Positions 41,919 through 50,694 of a stretch of 64,000 nucleotides of DNA are shown piece after piece. Location: the NCBI RefSeq assembly GCF_025465275.1, contig NZ_JAODNK010000031.1:1-64000 (forward strand), written 5' to 3'. Both the position numbers and the translations under genes were made by a program. Source of the stretch: Nocardia sp. (lineage in GTDB: Bacteria; Actinomycetota; Actinomycetes; Mycobacteriales; Mycobacteriaceae). The notes beneath the pieces were generated by a model. It worked only from the letters and a program-made list of their open reading frames with translations. It made no database searches and had not been told where the DNA came from. Positions within the stretch are counted from its first letter, which is position 1, and every line of letters starts with the position of its first letter.

Positions 41919-42280
41919 GCGCCGCACCGTTCCCGTCGTTCCGCAGCGGTGGCGGCCTGGTGTTCACCTCCGGCCTGGCCGCGATCGACCCCGCCACCAT
42001 GACCGTGTCCGCAACCACCTTCGACGAGCAGGCCGCCGCGGTATTCGACCAGCTCGACACGGTACTGACCGAAACCGGAAGCTCGCGCGAGGAGGTACTC
42101 GAACTCGAGTGCTATCTGGCCGACCGCCAATGGTTTCCGGCCTGGAATGCCGCCTTCAGCAAATATTTCACGTCAGCCGCACCGGCGCGGACCACGACCG
42201 TCACCACCCTGCCCATTGAGGGGCTGCTCATCGAAATCCAGGCGATTATCGTCGCCGCAGCTCGAGGAAGATCATCATGA
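41915..42280 (+). CDS. RidA-family enamine/imine deaminase
   Basis: A 121-residue protein. The opening SFRSGGGLVFTSGLAAIDP is the Rid-family N-strand, and ECYLADRQWFPAWNAAFSKYF with the closing PARTTTVTTLPIEGLLIEIQAIIVA includes the conserved PxRT arginine. RidA hydrolyses reactive enamines and imines made by PLP or flavin amine chemistry. Its presence in this operon implies an imine or enamine intermediate. Overlaps both neighbours by 4 bp. Confidence 0.85.
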   Translation: MSAAPFPSFRSGGGLVFTSGLAAIDPATMTVSATTFDEQAAAVFDQLDTVLTETGSSREEVLELECYLADRQWFPAWNAAFSKYFTSAAPARTTTVTTLPIEGLLIEIQAIIVAAARGRSS

Positions 42281-43281
42281 CCACAGTGACACCGCTCGTG
42301 CATGCCCACGCCGCCATCGGCGACTTCACCATTCGCGACGTCATCGAGGGCCAGACCGCCGGTCAGCTCATTGTCGCGGCCGACGACTGGGGTTGGTGGA
42401 CAACCCTTTTGGGCGGCGACACCATTGAGCCCAGTACCGGCATTCAGCAGACCGTCGCCCTCGGCCTGGTGCGCGCCGGCTTCCTGGCCCGGCGCGGCCA
42501 CCGCTACCACCTCACCCACACCGGCCACGATGTCGGCAAGAACCGCGGGTTCGTCCGGTGCGCGGTGCGCGGCTGGGAACCCACCTTCCGGCAGCTCTCC
42601 GCCGCCGCAGACGACGAATACATCCCCGCCGCAACCGAACCCGGGGAGGTGGCCCGCGCGTGCACCGATATCGCGCGGCGGCGGCCGGAGATATTCGCGA
42701 CCATCGGCGCCTCCATCGCCGCCGACATCCCGGGCTGCACCATCGATCTCGGCTGCGCCGACGCCGGACGGGTCCAGGCGCTGGCCGGGCTCGCGCCGCG
42801 GGAGCGATTCCTCGGCGTCGATATCGAGGACGAGGTGATCGATGCCGCCACCGGCGAAGTCACGGCACTCGGCCTCGCCGATCGGATCACGCTGCTGGCG
42901 GGTTCGGTGCAGCCGGAGTCTCAGCTGCCGGCTTGGCTCGGCAGTGTCGACCGGGACAGCGTCACGACCGCCATGTCGTTCTTCCTGCTGCATCAACTCG
43001 CCAGCGATGGCGAGGGTATCGCGGCGGTGCTGCGCGGCTGGATGGAGTGGTTCCCGAACATGCGCCGCCTCGTCATCGGCGACGGCTATCTGCTCGAGGC
43101 CGAGCACTGGACCCAACAGCCGTGGTTCTCACCGACTTACGAGATCTACCACACCATCACCGGCGTGCGGCTGTGGACGCAGCACGAGTACGAGCGCGCG
43201 TTCGCGGAGCTCGGCTGGTCGGTGACGCGGCGGATGGAGGACCACACCATGCTGGTCACCACCATCCTGGAACGCGGGTGA
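42277..43281 (+). CDS. SAM-dependent methyltransferase, O/C-methyltransferase fold
   Basis: A 334-residue two-domain methyltransferase. The N-terminal part (about 1-140) is helical with a winged-helix look. The catalytic half carries CTIDLGCADAGRVQALAGL (motif I), ERFLGVDIEDEVIDAA (motif II acidic), and AMSFFLLHQLASDG. Layout resembles 2-ketoacid C-methyltransferases such as MrsA/MppJ types and O-methyltransferases; this is a fold-level resemblance only. Between a RidA and an FAD dehydrogenase, it may methylate an imino or keto acid. Confidence 0.75.
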   Translation: MTTVTPLVHAHAAIGDFTIRDVIEGQTAGQLIVAADDWGWWTTLLGGDTIEPSTGIQQTVALGLVRAGFLARRGHRYHLTHTGHDVGKNRGFVRCAVRGWEPTFRQLSAAADDEYIPAATEPGEVARACTDIARRRPEIFATIGASIAADIPGCTIDLGCADAGRVQALAGLAPRERFLGVDIEDEVIDAATGEVTALGLADRITLLAGSVQPESQLPAWLGSVDRDSVTTAMSFFLLHQLASDGEGIAAVLRGWMEWFPNMRRLVIGDGYLLEAEHWTQQPWFSPTYEIYHTITGVRLWTQHEYERAFAELGWSVTRRMEDHTMLVTTILERG

Positions 43282-44624
43282 CAACCGGATTCGACGGCAC
43301 GCCCTTCGGCATCGATACCCGACCCTCGGTGCTCGAGCAGTTCACCGCCGACGAGACCGGCCGCCTCGGCCATCGCCCGCGTGGCATCGCCTACGCGGCC
43401 GGTCTCGACGACGTGCTGGCGGTCGTCGGCTGGGCACGTGACACCCGCACGCCACTTATCGCTCGTGGTGCGGGCACCAGCCTGGAGGGGCATCTGCTGG
43501 CCCGCGGTGATGAGTTGATACTCGATCTGTCGCAGGCGAATTCGATTCTGGATCTCGCGCCCGCCGACTTCACCGCCACCGTGCAGCCGGGTGTCACCCG
43601 CACGCAGCTCAATGCGGCAGCGGCCGAATTCGGCCTGCAGTTCACCGTGGATCCCGGCGCGGACGCCTCGCTGGGCGGGATGGCCGCGACCAATGCCAGT
43701 GGCACGACCAGCGTGCGGTACGGCGGCATGCGCGCCAATGTTCCTGCGCTGCAAGCAGTGTTCGCCGACGGCTCGGCGGTGCGGCTGGGCCGGGCGGTGC
43801 GCAAGAGCTCGAGCGGCTATGACCTGAAAGATCTGGTGATCGGCTCGGCGGGCACCCTGGCAATTATCACCGAGCTCACCGTGCGGTTGCATCCGATTCC
43901 GGAATGGCTGCGGTCGCTGCGGATTTCGTTTCCGACAGTTGGGGAAGCAGTGGCCGCCGCGGTCGAACTACTGGGGCTTGCGGTGCCGGTGAGCCGGCTC
44001 GAGTTCGTCGACGCCGCGAGTATGGCCGCCATCAACGCATTTCGCGGCACCGGCTATGCCGAATCACCGGCCTTGTTCATCGATCTGGAGGCGGCTTCGT
44101 CCGCGGCGGCGGACGCGGACGAGTGGGAGATCCAGCGGGTCTGCCGCACGTATCACGCGGACGGTATCGAAGTGGCCCGCACCCATACCGAGCGTCACGC
44201 CCTGTGGGAAGACCGCCACCACCTGTTCTTCGCCCTCAAAGCCCGCAGCCCAGGGCACCGTTTCCTGATAACCGACACCGCCGTCCCCTACTCCCGCATC
44301 CCCGATGCGGTCGGCACGGCCACCCGGCTCGGCGCCGAACTCGGTGTGGATATCAGCGTCGCGGGCCATATCGGCGACGGCAACGTACACGTAGTGGTGC
44401 CCTACACCGACACGACACTGCCGACCGCCCTGCGATTCTCCGACGAGGTGGTGCGGCACGCCCTCGCGGTGGGCGGCACCGCCTCCGGAGAGCACGGCAT
44501 AGGTCTGACCAAGAAGAAGTACCTGCGCGCCGAACACGGCCCCGCAGTGGACATCATGACCACCATCAAACGGGCCCTGGACCCACACGGATTGCTGAAC
44601 CCGGGCAAGATCCTCGACGCCTGA
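43278..44624 (+). CDS. FAD-linked 2-hydroxyacid dehydrogenase, GlcD/DLD family
   Basis: A 448-residue VAO-type flavoprotein. The PCMH domain shows RGAGTSLEGHLLARGDELILDLS and VQPGVTRTQLNAAAAEFGLQFTVDPGADASLGGMAATNASG, with IGSAGTLAIITELTVRLHP ending it. The C-terminal cap has VAGHIGDGNVH and GGTASGEHGIGL, with the last conserved GLLNPGKIL. These enzymes oxidise D-lactate, glycolate or other 2-hydroxyacids. GTG at 43278 overlaps the methyltransferase stop. Longer upstream frames are out-of-register artefacts. Confidence 0.88.
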   Translation: MTTGFDGTPFGIDTRPSVLEQFTADETGRLGHRPRGIAYAAGLDDVLAVVGWARDTRTPLIARGAGTSLEGHLLARGDELILDLSQANSILDLAPADFTATVQPGVTRTQLNAAAAEFGLQFTVDPGADASLGGMAATNASGTTSVRYGGMRANVPALQAVFADGSAVRLGRAVRKSSSGYDLKDLVIGSAGTLAIITELTVRLHPIPEWLRSLRISFPTVGEAVAAAVELLGLAVPVSRLEFVDAASMAAINAFRGTGYAESPALFIDLEAASSAAADADEWEIQRVCRTYHADGIEVARTHTERHALWEDRHHLFFALKARSPGHRFLITDTAVPYSRIPDAVGTATRLGAELGVDISVAGHIGDGNVHVVVPYTDTTLPTALRFSDEVVRHALAVGGTASGEHGIGLTKKKYLRAEHGPAVDIMTTIKRALDPHGLLNPGKILDA

Positions 44625-44664
44625 CCGACAGCGTCCGTTGCGGCTGTTCGATCGGCTGCCCGGC

Positions 44665-45012
44665 TCAGTCCCGGTGGCTCACAACATTGACGATGCGCCC
44701 GCTCGGGTCGCGAACGAAGAACCTGCGTACGCCCCAGGGTTCGTCCCGCAGGGCGTACACGATGTCGGCCCCTGCGGCAGTGAGGGTTTCGTGGACCGCG
44801 TCCACGTCGGCAACCTCGACGCTGAAGTCCGGCTGCTCGGGGCCCGCACCCGGCTCGACCAGCGTGACCTGAGCAGTCGGGTTCGAGGGTGAAGCCATGG
44901 TTACCACCCAACCGAGGTCCATGACTTCCTCGAACCCGATGAGGCCGTAGAACTTCCGGCTCTCAGCCAGATCTGCGGTCGTAATGTCGGGCACTACCCG
45001 GCGAATGCTCAT
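44665..45012 (-). CDS. VOC-superfamily (glyoxalase/bleomycin-resistance) protein
   Basis: A 115-residue beta-alpha-beta-beta-beta protein. The opening SIRRVVPDITTADLAESRKFYGLIGFEEVMDLG and the closing GVRRFFVRDPSGRIVNVVSH are VOC signatures; the terminal NVVSH holds a plausible metal His. Family members bind drugs or isomerise small molecules. The substrate is unknown. It lies 41 bp downstream of a small 52-residue gene on the same strand, possibly in one unit. Confidence 0.82.
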   Translation of the reverse strand: MSIRRVVPDITTADLAESRKFYGLIGFEEVMDLGWVVTMASPSNPTAQVTLVEPGAGPEQPDFSVEVADVDAVHETLTAAGADIVYALRDEPWGVRRFFVRDPSGRIVNVVSHRD

Positions 45013-45052
45013 TCGTCGACGTCCATCTCGACATTGTGCCGCCCGCCCGATT

Positions 45053-45211
45053 TCAGAGCTCGTGCGCGCCCGTGATCCGTGGTTTCGGCACGGTATCCCG
45101 TCGCGGCAACTCCATGACGGTGTCCCACCAGCTGCTCAGCGGGCTGGGATCCGGCCACATGAGCGGCCGATCGGTATCCCCGGTGTGATCGTGGAACGCC
45201 TTCTGGGTCAT
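45053..45211 (-). CDS. 52-residue orphan small protein
   Basis: A complete short gene: ATG at 45211, AGGAGG five bases upstream, TGA at 45053-45055. The product is rich in His, Pro, Trp and charged residues, with WPDPSPLSSWWDTVMELP in the middle. No signal or transmembrane segment. I recognise no family. The ideal ribosome-binding site argues for real translation. It precedes the VOC gene by 41 bp. Confidence 0.5.
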   Translation of the reverse strand: MTQKAFHDHTGDTDRPLMWPDPSPLSSWWDTVMELPRRDTVPKPRITGAHEL

Positions 45212-45289
45212 CCGGTCCTCCTAGCCGGCTCGTATGAGCCGCCGGGTCCAGTGTAGACCTACAGTGTTGACGGCATGTTGCCGATGGTG

Positions 45290-46093
45290 TCAGGGGGCGG
45301 GCTCGAAGGTTGCCAGTAGCTTTTCGAGTGCGGCTTGGTCGGGGCCGGTGAACGGGTCGGCGTGTGGGGCGAGGGCGAGCATGTCCAGGAACTCCGGGGT
45401 GCGTCCGTCAGCTGGGGGTAGGTGGGTGCTGAGAATGCGCTGGGGGGCGAATTTGCGCAGTACTGAGACTGTGGCGAGGTATTTCGCTTCGTCGACCACG
45501 TGCACCCACGGGCTGTCGACGGCTGCCCAGAGGTGCTGTGCGGCGCGCACGGCATCAGCGGGCGCGTAGCCGACGTTGTCCGCGGTGGCGAGTTCGGCGG
45601 TCGGCATCGGGGCGCCGAAGCAGTCGGAGGCGAAGCAGGCATTGCTGCGATCGTCGTAGAACCCGGTGGTGCTCGGATTGTCGAACAGCGGCGGGCGGAA
45701 GGCTGTGAGCCGCCGATCGCCCACGTCGAGGGACTGTCCCGGATTGAGCAGGTACACGCGATCCATCGGCAGCGGCCGCTCGCACGACATGATGCCGACG
45801 GCGGCGAAGGTCGTGACCAGGCGGGCGTTCGGGGCCGCGTCGAGTAGGTCGAACAATGATCCGGTGTGGTCGCGGTCGGGATGGGTCAGCCAGATCCATT
45901 CCACGTCAACGGGATCCAGCACCGAGGCGAGCGCGTCCATGAAACCGCGCCCCGGGAGGCTGAGACCGGTGTCGACCACAATCGGCTCGGCCGCGTGCAG
46001 TACGAACGCGTTCACCGGCAGGTGACCGATGCCGGGCACCTCGAGTTCATCGGCGAGAACCGTGATATCGCGCCCGATTCGATTGATACGCAT
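45290..46093 (-). CDS. MBL-fold metallo-hydrolase
   Basis: A 267-residue metallo-beta-lactamase-fold enzyme. IVVDTGLSLPG is the entry strand, WLTHPDRDHTGSL is the metal-binding HxDxDH motif, and ILSTHLPPADG gives a further His. ATG at 46093 has AGGAGA eight bases before it. It lies 8 bp downstream of the mycothiol-type isomerase gene, so both form an operon. Substrate unknown; members include lactonases and flavodiiron-like redox enzymes. Confidence 0.8.
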   Translation of the reverse strand: MRINRIGRDITVLADELEVPGIGHLPVNAFVLHAAEPIVVDTGLSLPGRGFMDALASVLDPVDVEWIWLTHPDRDHTGSLFDLLDAAPNARLVTTFAAVGIMSCERPLPMDRVYLLNPGQSLDVGDRRLTAFRPPLFDNPSTTGFYDDRSNACFASDCFGAPMPTAELATADNVGYAPADAVRAAQHLWAAVDSPWVHVVDEAKYLATVSVLRKFAPQRILSTHLPPADGRTPEFLDMLALAPHADPFTGPDQAALEKLLATFEPAP

Positions 46094-46101
46094 GACATCT
46101 C

Positions 46102-46863
46102 CTAGAACGGTACGAAGGTGCTGAGCAGGCCGGTTCCGGTGCCGCGTCCGGAGATCGTGCGGCAGAATTCGACGGCGTCGAGTTCGTGGGTCTCGCCGGC
46201 GGACCCGGTCGACCAGGTGCCGCCCGCTCGCCCGGTGAGATGCAAGGTGTACGGCTTGCCATGGCGCGCAGCCCATTCCGTGACCACATCCTCGACCAGC
46301 ACGCCGTCGTGCTCGGGAGTGAGTCGCATCAGCTGGCCGGTCGCGCGGCACAGGTCGACCCGGTGCATCCATACGTCGCGGGTGAGGATCACCTCGGTGA
46401 CGAAGCCGATCGTCCACCATTCGTCGATACCGTCGATCTCCTGCGGATGGGGCAGTTGCCGGGCCCGGATGAACGGCGGCGTCCATCGGCGACCACGCGC
46501 GGCGCGTGGTGCGGTCTGCCCGTACTCGTGCACGATTCGTTCGGGCGTGTAGTCCGCGCGCTCCTGCACCTGTATGCAGGTCAGGGCGTCGATATACACC
46601 CCGCCGCGACTGTGCGCCTGCGCCGCTTGCCGCCGGCCCTCGCGAATGGACGCCGCGTATGCGGCCATGCCGAGCACATGGCAGGCGAGTTGCCGCACAT
46701 CCCAGTCGGGGCACTCCGTCGGCGCCGTCCACTGTTCCGCGGTGAGCGATGAGATCACCGCGGCGAAACGGTCGTATTCGGTTGCGGCGAGCCGCATTGC
46801 GGTTCGGTGGTCCAGATGCGGGCTGCGTAGCGTCCGCCGCGTGGACGGGAGGGTCGAGGTCAT
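46102..46863 (-). CDS. DinB-like / maleylpyruvate isomerase N-terminal domain protein
   Basis: A 253-residue protein. RTAMRLAATEYDRFAAVISSLTAEQWTAPTECPDWDVRQLACHVLG carries the metal-binding His (HVLG) and the conserved CPDWDVRQ. Such proteins are mycothiol-dependent S-transferases or isomerases in actinobacteria, acting in detoxification. It heads an operon with the MBL-fold gene and is divergent from a GAF-LuxR regulator. Confidence 0.82.
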   Translation of the reverse strand: MTSTLPSTRRTLRSPHLDHRTAMRLAATEYDRFAAVISSLTAEQWTAPTECPDWDVRQLACHVLGMAAYAASIREGRRQAAQAHSRGGVYIDALTCIQVQERADYTPERIVHEYGQTAPRAARGRRWTPPFIRARQLPHPQEIDGIDEWWTIGFVTEVILTRDVWMHRVDLCRATGQLMRLTPEHDGVLVEDVVTEWAARHGKPYTLHLTGRAGGTWSTGSAGETHELDAVEFCRTISGRGTGTGLLSTFVPF

Positions 46864-46951
46864 ACCGGTGACGCTACGAGCGCGCCCGGCCGGGTGACAT
46901 TCCACAAATCTGGTATTTCCGCTGGTCGTAATACGCGCCTACGCTTATTCG

Positions 46952-48136
46952 GTGAGCGCAGATTCGATGCAGCGCGCCGCCGACAAGATCGCGCGGTTGT
47001 GCGCTGAGCCGCGCGATATCGCCACGCTGTGGACCGAGGTCAGCGAGGTGGTGGCCGGCGTCATCCCGCACTACTGGACGCCCTGCTGGTACACGCTCGA
47101 TCCGGCATCGCTGCTGATGACAAGCCATTTTCACCTGGGCCTGGATGAGTTTCCCAACGAATGGCTGGCGGCCGAATATTACGAAGACGACGTGCACAGC
47201 GTTGTCGGCGTAATGCGTTCCGCCGCGGGGATTTCCACGCTGCACGAGGCGAGTGGTGGCGATCCGTCGCACAGTCCGCGCTGGCAGCGGAACCAGATCA
47301 TGGGCAGTGACCAGGAGCTGATCGCGCGGTTGCGTACCCGCTCCGGCGAGGTCTGGGGTGCGCTGGCGCTGTATCGGGTATCGGGGGAGTCGATGTTCTC
47401 CGCGCTCGAGAAGTCATTTGTCACCGAGGTCGCGCCGAGTCTCGCCGATGGTGCGCGCCGCGCACTGCTGTTCGGCCAGGCGGAGGAGCCGGAGTACGCG
47501 GATTCGCCCGGACTGCTTGTGCTGAAAGAGAATTGGGAGATCGAGTCCGCGACGCCCGGTGTCGCGCGCTGGATGGACGAGCTGCCCGACGGGGACTGGG
47601 AGCAGGGCCGGTTACCCGCCGCCGTCACCACCCTGGCCGGCCGGACACTGCGCGATGCGGAGGAGCGTGGGCGGGCCGGTGAGGTGGCCGTATCGCGGGT
47701 GTTGTCCCGGTCCGGGACGTGGGTGGTGCTGCACGGCGCCTGCCTGACATCGGCGCGGGAACGACGCATCGCGGTGATCGTGGAACCGGCGCACCCGAGT
47801 CGCATCTACCCGCTGTTGATGTCGGCGTACGGGCTGACCGAACGGGAGAAGGAGGTCGTCCGGCTGGTATTGCAGGGTGGGTCGACGACGGATATCTCCG
47901 CATCGCTGAAAGTCTCCGCATATACGGTCCAGCAGCATCTGAAGAGCATCTTCGACAAGACGGGCGTGCACAGTCGGCGCGATCTGGTCGGCAAGGTCTT
48001 CTTCACGCACTATGAGCCGCGGTTCCGGGACAACGAGAAACGCGTGCTCGCAGACAAATCCGTGCGCGGCGGGCCCTGGCCGGAGCCGGATCAGGGAATT
48101 CGGAGGCAGGAGACGAAACCGATCCAGCCGGGGTAG
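46952..48136 (+). CDS. LuxR-family regulator with N-terminal sensor domain
   Basis: A 394-residue regulator. Residues 1-180 are a GAF-like sensor (HYWTPCWYTLDPASLL, then GALALYRVSGESMFSALEKSFV). The C-terminal LuxR HTH begins GLTEREKEVVRLVLQGGSTTDISASLKVSAYTVQQHLKSIFDKTGVHSRRDL at about residue 308. It probably senses a small molecule and controls the divergent isomerase/MBL operon. The end of the gene overlaps the convergent XRE gene by 46 bp. GTG start. Confidence 0.87.
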   Translation: MSADSMQRAADKIARLCAEPRDIATLWTEVSEVVAGVIPHYWTPCWYTLDPASLLMTSHFHLGLDEFPNEWLAAEYYEDDVHSVVGVMRSAAGISTLHEASGGDPSHSPRWQRNQIMGSDQELIARLRTRSGEVWGALALYRVSGESMFSALEKSFVTEVAPSLADGARRALLFGQAEEPEYADSPGLLVLKENWEIESATPGVARWMDELPDGDWEQGRLPAAVTTLAGRTLRDAEERGRAGEVAVSRVLSRSGTWVVLHGACLTSARERRIAVIVEPAHPSRIYPLLMSAYGLTEREKEVVRLVLQGGSTTDISASLKVSAYTVQQHLKSIFDKTGVHSRRDLVGKVFFTHYEPRFRDNEKRVLADKSVRGGPWPEPDQGIRRQETKPIQPG

Positions 48137-48873
48137 CGGATCGAGAGCGCTCCGAAGGATTGGCTGTAGTAACGAGTGCACTCGCCGGTTGCCGGATCAC
48201 GCAGGCGCACCGGGGTCTGCGCCCGGCCGAAGGATGCGGCGTTGTGTGCCCACAGGCGGCGAAAGTGCGGGTAGACACCGTATTCGGTGATGAGCTCGGC
48301 GAACCAGTCCGGGCTGCCGGATCCGCCGAGAATGCCGCGCAGTCGGGATACCGCGAGCCAGGCCTCCTGCTCCCAATCGACCATGACCTGTTTCGACAGC
48401 TCGTTGCCGAACATCCAGCGGACCCAGTTGCCCTCGCCGGTCAGCCCCGGAAGCGCGGTGTCGTAGGCGTTATTGCAGGCCAGCAGGTTGAGGCGGACGT
48501 CGAAGTACGCGGCCGGATTGGGGGAGTGCAGGGTCAGGCCGTGGTGCATTTCCGGGGTGATCTCGGCCTGCAGTTGTGCCACGGTGGGCACCGAGGTCTC
48601 GGCCAGACCCGCCAGATCGTGCAGGTGCCGATGCTCGGTGTCCGACAGTTCGATGACCGTATCCAGTTGCTGCACCAGCGCTTTCACCACCGAGTGGGTC
48701 GGACGGTCCCGCTGACCCTGTTCCAGGTGCGTGAGGTAGCTGGCGCTCACACCGGCGGCGAACGCCAGTCTTTCCCGCGATATCTGCCGCGCGTCCCGGA
48801 GTTGGCGCAGCAATTGTCCGAGGGTAGGTGGCTGCGGCGGATATTCGTGCTCAGCAGTCTGCTGGACAGTCAC
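48091..48873 (-). CDS. XRE-family regulator with MmyB-like ligand-binding domain
   Basis: A 260-residue regulator. N-terminal HTH: LRQLRDARQISRERLAFAAGVSASYLTHLEQGQR (about residues 22-55). The rest matches the MmyB-like domain (HLHDLAGL, then VRLNLLACNNAYDTALPGL), which binds small or lipid ligands. Such regulators commonly control adjacent oxidoreductases. A 199-bp gap separates it from a divergent TetR gene. It ends inside the LuxR gene. Confidence 0.87.
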   Translation of the reverse strand: MTVQQTAEHEYPPQPPTLGQLLRQLRDARQISRERLAFAAGVSASYLTHLEQGQRDRPTHSVVKALVQQLDTVIELSDTEHRHLHDLAGLAETSVPTVAQLQAEITPEMHHGLTLHSPNPAAYFDVRLNLLACNNAYDTALPGLTGEGNWVRWMFGNELSKQVMVDWEQEAWLAVSRLRGILGGSGSPDWFAELITEYGVYPHFRRLWAHNAASFGRAQTPVRLRDPATGECTRYYSQSFGALSIRYPGWIGFVSCLRIP

Positions 48874-49071
48874 GGCGCATCACTCCTGGAACGGCGAACT
48901 AGCTGGTGAAGAGGATTTCGACCACCCTTGTATCCGTACCATATCGGTCGGCCGGATGGTGCACGCCGCACTGTCGAGGCCAGATAGTGGTAGCACACTA
49001 TTTGCAGCCGCTCATCCCTGCACCCTGCGACGAGTTGGCCCGAGGGAACCAATATCGATAAAGTTGTCCAA

Positions 49072-49671
49072 ATGCGCGAGGTGGTGGAGCAGTCGAATCG
49101 AACGGTGTCACCCGCGCTGTTGAGCGCCACCACGGTGACGCTGCAACGGTTGGGGCCCAGGCAGTTCAGCCTCACCGCGGTGGCCGAAGCGGCCGGTGTG
49201 TCACGCGGCACCGTGTACAACGCGCTGGGCAATCGGGACGCCGCGATCAAGACAGCGCTGGACTACGCGGCATCGGCGTTCATCGACATGATGGCCGCCG
49301 AGGTGCGCAGGCACGAGGCGCTCGCAGATCAGGTCGCCGCCGCGGCGGTGCTGATCTGCGCGCACCGGCAACGCTCCGGCGAGATCGCCCCGGGCGGGAT
49401 CAACGAATCGCTCCTACTGTTGCTGCTGCGCAATAGCGGCGACGACCTGATGAAACGATCCATCGCCCTGTGGGAACCGCTGGTGCGCGCTGCCCAGCAG
49501 CGCGGTGACGTCCGCGACGGTGTGGAACCGGCCGGAGCCGGCGAGTGGATCGTGCGGATGCTGCTCAGCTTCGAACTACTGCCACCCATGCGGGTGAATC
49601 TGGACAACCCGCGCGCGGTACGCCGATTCGTCTCGGAGTACATCGTTGCGGGCCTCGCCGACAGCCCGTAG
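49072..49671 (+). CDS. TetR-family regulator
   Basis: A 199-residue regulator. HTH region: LSATTVTLQRLGPRQFSLTAVAEAAGVSRGTVYNALGNRDAA. The C-terminal ligand domain is generic. Its stop codon directly abuts the stop of the convergent SDR, and it likely controls the P450/BVMO operon that ends there. Confidence 0.85.
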   Translation: MREVVEQSNRTVSPALLSATTVTLQRLGPRQFSLTAVAEAAGVSRGTVYNALGNRDAAIKTALDYAASAFIDMMAAEVRRHEALADQVAAAAVLICAHRQRSGEIAPGGINESLLLLLLRNSGDDLMKRSIALWEPLVRAAQQRGDVRDGVEPAGAGEWIVRMLLSFELLPPMRVNLDNPRAVRRFVSEYIVAGLADSP

Positions 49672-50616
49672 TCAGCCTTCGCCGCCGCAGAGCTTCTCGG
49701 AGACCTCCCACAGCGCTGCCGCACGGTCTTCGTCGAGCGTGTAAGGCGCCGGATCGCTGCGGATACCGCAGTTCGCGAGGTACACCGAACCGGTATCGGA
49801 GAGCTCGGGGCTCACGGCCGCCCACACCTGGGTGACAGCGCCCTGATCGGGCATCGCGATCCTCGGTCCGGAGTTCGTCTTGGGGCGGGTGTCGCTCTCT
49901 GAGCGCTTGGCGCGCCGGGGCAGGTACCCGCGCAGGGTAGTGAGATCCTCGGCGGTCATATGCCGGGCGAGCTGCGTCGCGACCATGCCGGGATGCACCG
50001 CGTACGCCCGCACGCCGCGTTCGCGCAGCCGCCGATCCAGCTCGACCATGTGCAGAATATTGGCGGTCTTCGAGGCGCCGTAGGCGAGGAACTTGTCGTA
50101 TTCGCGCTTGTGCCAATTGATATCGCCCAGGTCGACGTCACTCATGTAGTGGCCGTCGGAGGACAGGATGACGATCCGGGCGCCCTCGGCGGCGGAGAGC
50201 TGGGGGACCAGCAGCCGGGTGAGTTCGAAGTGGCCGAGATGGTTGGTGCCGGCCTGGATCTCGAAGCCGTCGGCGGTTCTGCCGAACGGCGTGAACATCA
50301 CTCCGGCGTTGTTCATCAGCACGTGGATCCGCGGCGCGATATCGCCGATCGCGGCCGCGGCCACCCGCACGTTTGCCAGCGACGTCAAATCCAGTGCGAC
50401 CGTGGTGGTCCGCGCGCCGGGCACCTCCGTGCCGATCCACTCCTGTGTTGCGGCAAGGGCTTCGGCGTCCCGGGCGGCGAGCACGATATGGGCCCCGGCG
50501 GCGGCCAGTGCCCGCGCCGATTCTCGCCCCATACCCGCTGACGCGCCGGTGATCACACATGTTTTGCCGGCGAGGTCGACACCGTCGACGACCTCCAGTG
50601 CGGTGCTGAACGTCAT
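49672..50616 (-). CDS. SDR-family dehydrogenase/reductase
   Basis: A 314-residue SDR of the retinol-dehydrogenase-like long type. VDLAGKTCVITGASAGMGRESA is the TGxxxGxG motif (residue about 23), MNNAGVMF near 98, SSDGHYMSD then YGASKTANILH is the Tyr-x-x-x-Lys triad region. NADP-type cofactor is likely. It is the last gene of a BVMO-P450-SDR operon, so it may act on an alcohol/ketone intermediate. TetR stops at the preceding base. Confidence 0.87.
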   Translation of the reverse strand: MTFSTALEVVDGVDLAGKTCVITGASAGMGRESARALAAAGAHIVLAARDAEALAATQEWIGTEVPGARTTTVALDLTSLANVRVAAAAIGDIAPRIHVLMNNAGVMFTPFGRTADGFEIQAGTNHLGHFELTRLLVPQLSAAEGARIVILSSDGHYMSDVDLGDINWHKREYDKFLAYGASKTANILHMVELDRRLRERGVRAYAVHPGMVATQLARHMTAEDLTTLRGYLPRRAKRSESDTRPKTNSGPRIAMPDQGAVTQVWAAVSPELSDTGSVYLANCGIRSDPAPYTLDEDRAAALWEVSEKLCGGEG

Positions 50617-50694
50617 GCGCGCACCCCGTCGGTTACCTTGTCAGACATCGTCTTTCACCTTTCCAGGAATGTGCTTTGCCGATCCGGCAGTGCA

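Noticed and set aside
42558..43277. Upstream extension of the FAD-linked dehydrogenase through the methyltransferase gene
   Set aside because: The extension is an Arg-rich translation in a different frame from the methyltransferase; the GTG at 43278 overlaps the preceding stop and gives a normal-length protein.
46094..46732. Upstream extension of the MBL hydrolase through the isomerase gene
   Set aside because: AGGAGA precedes the ATG at 46093, and the extended part has no fold signature.
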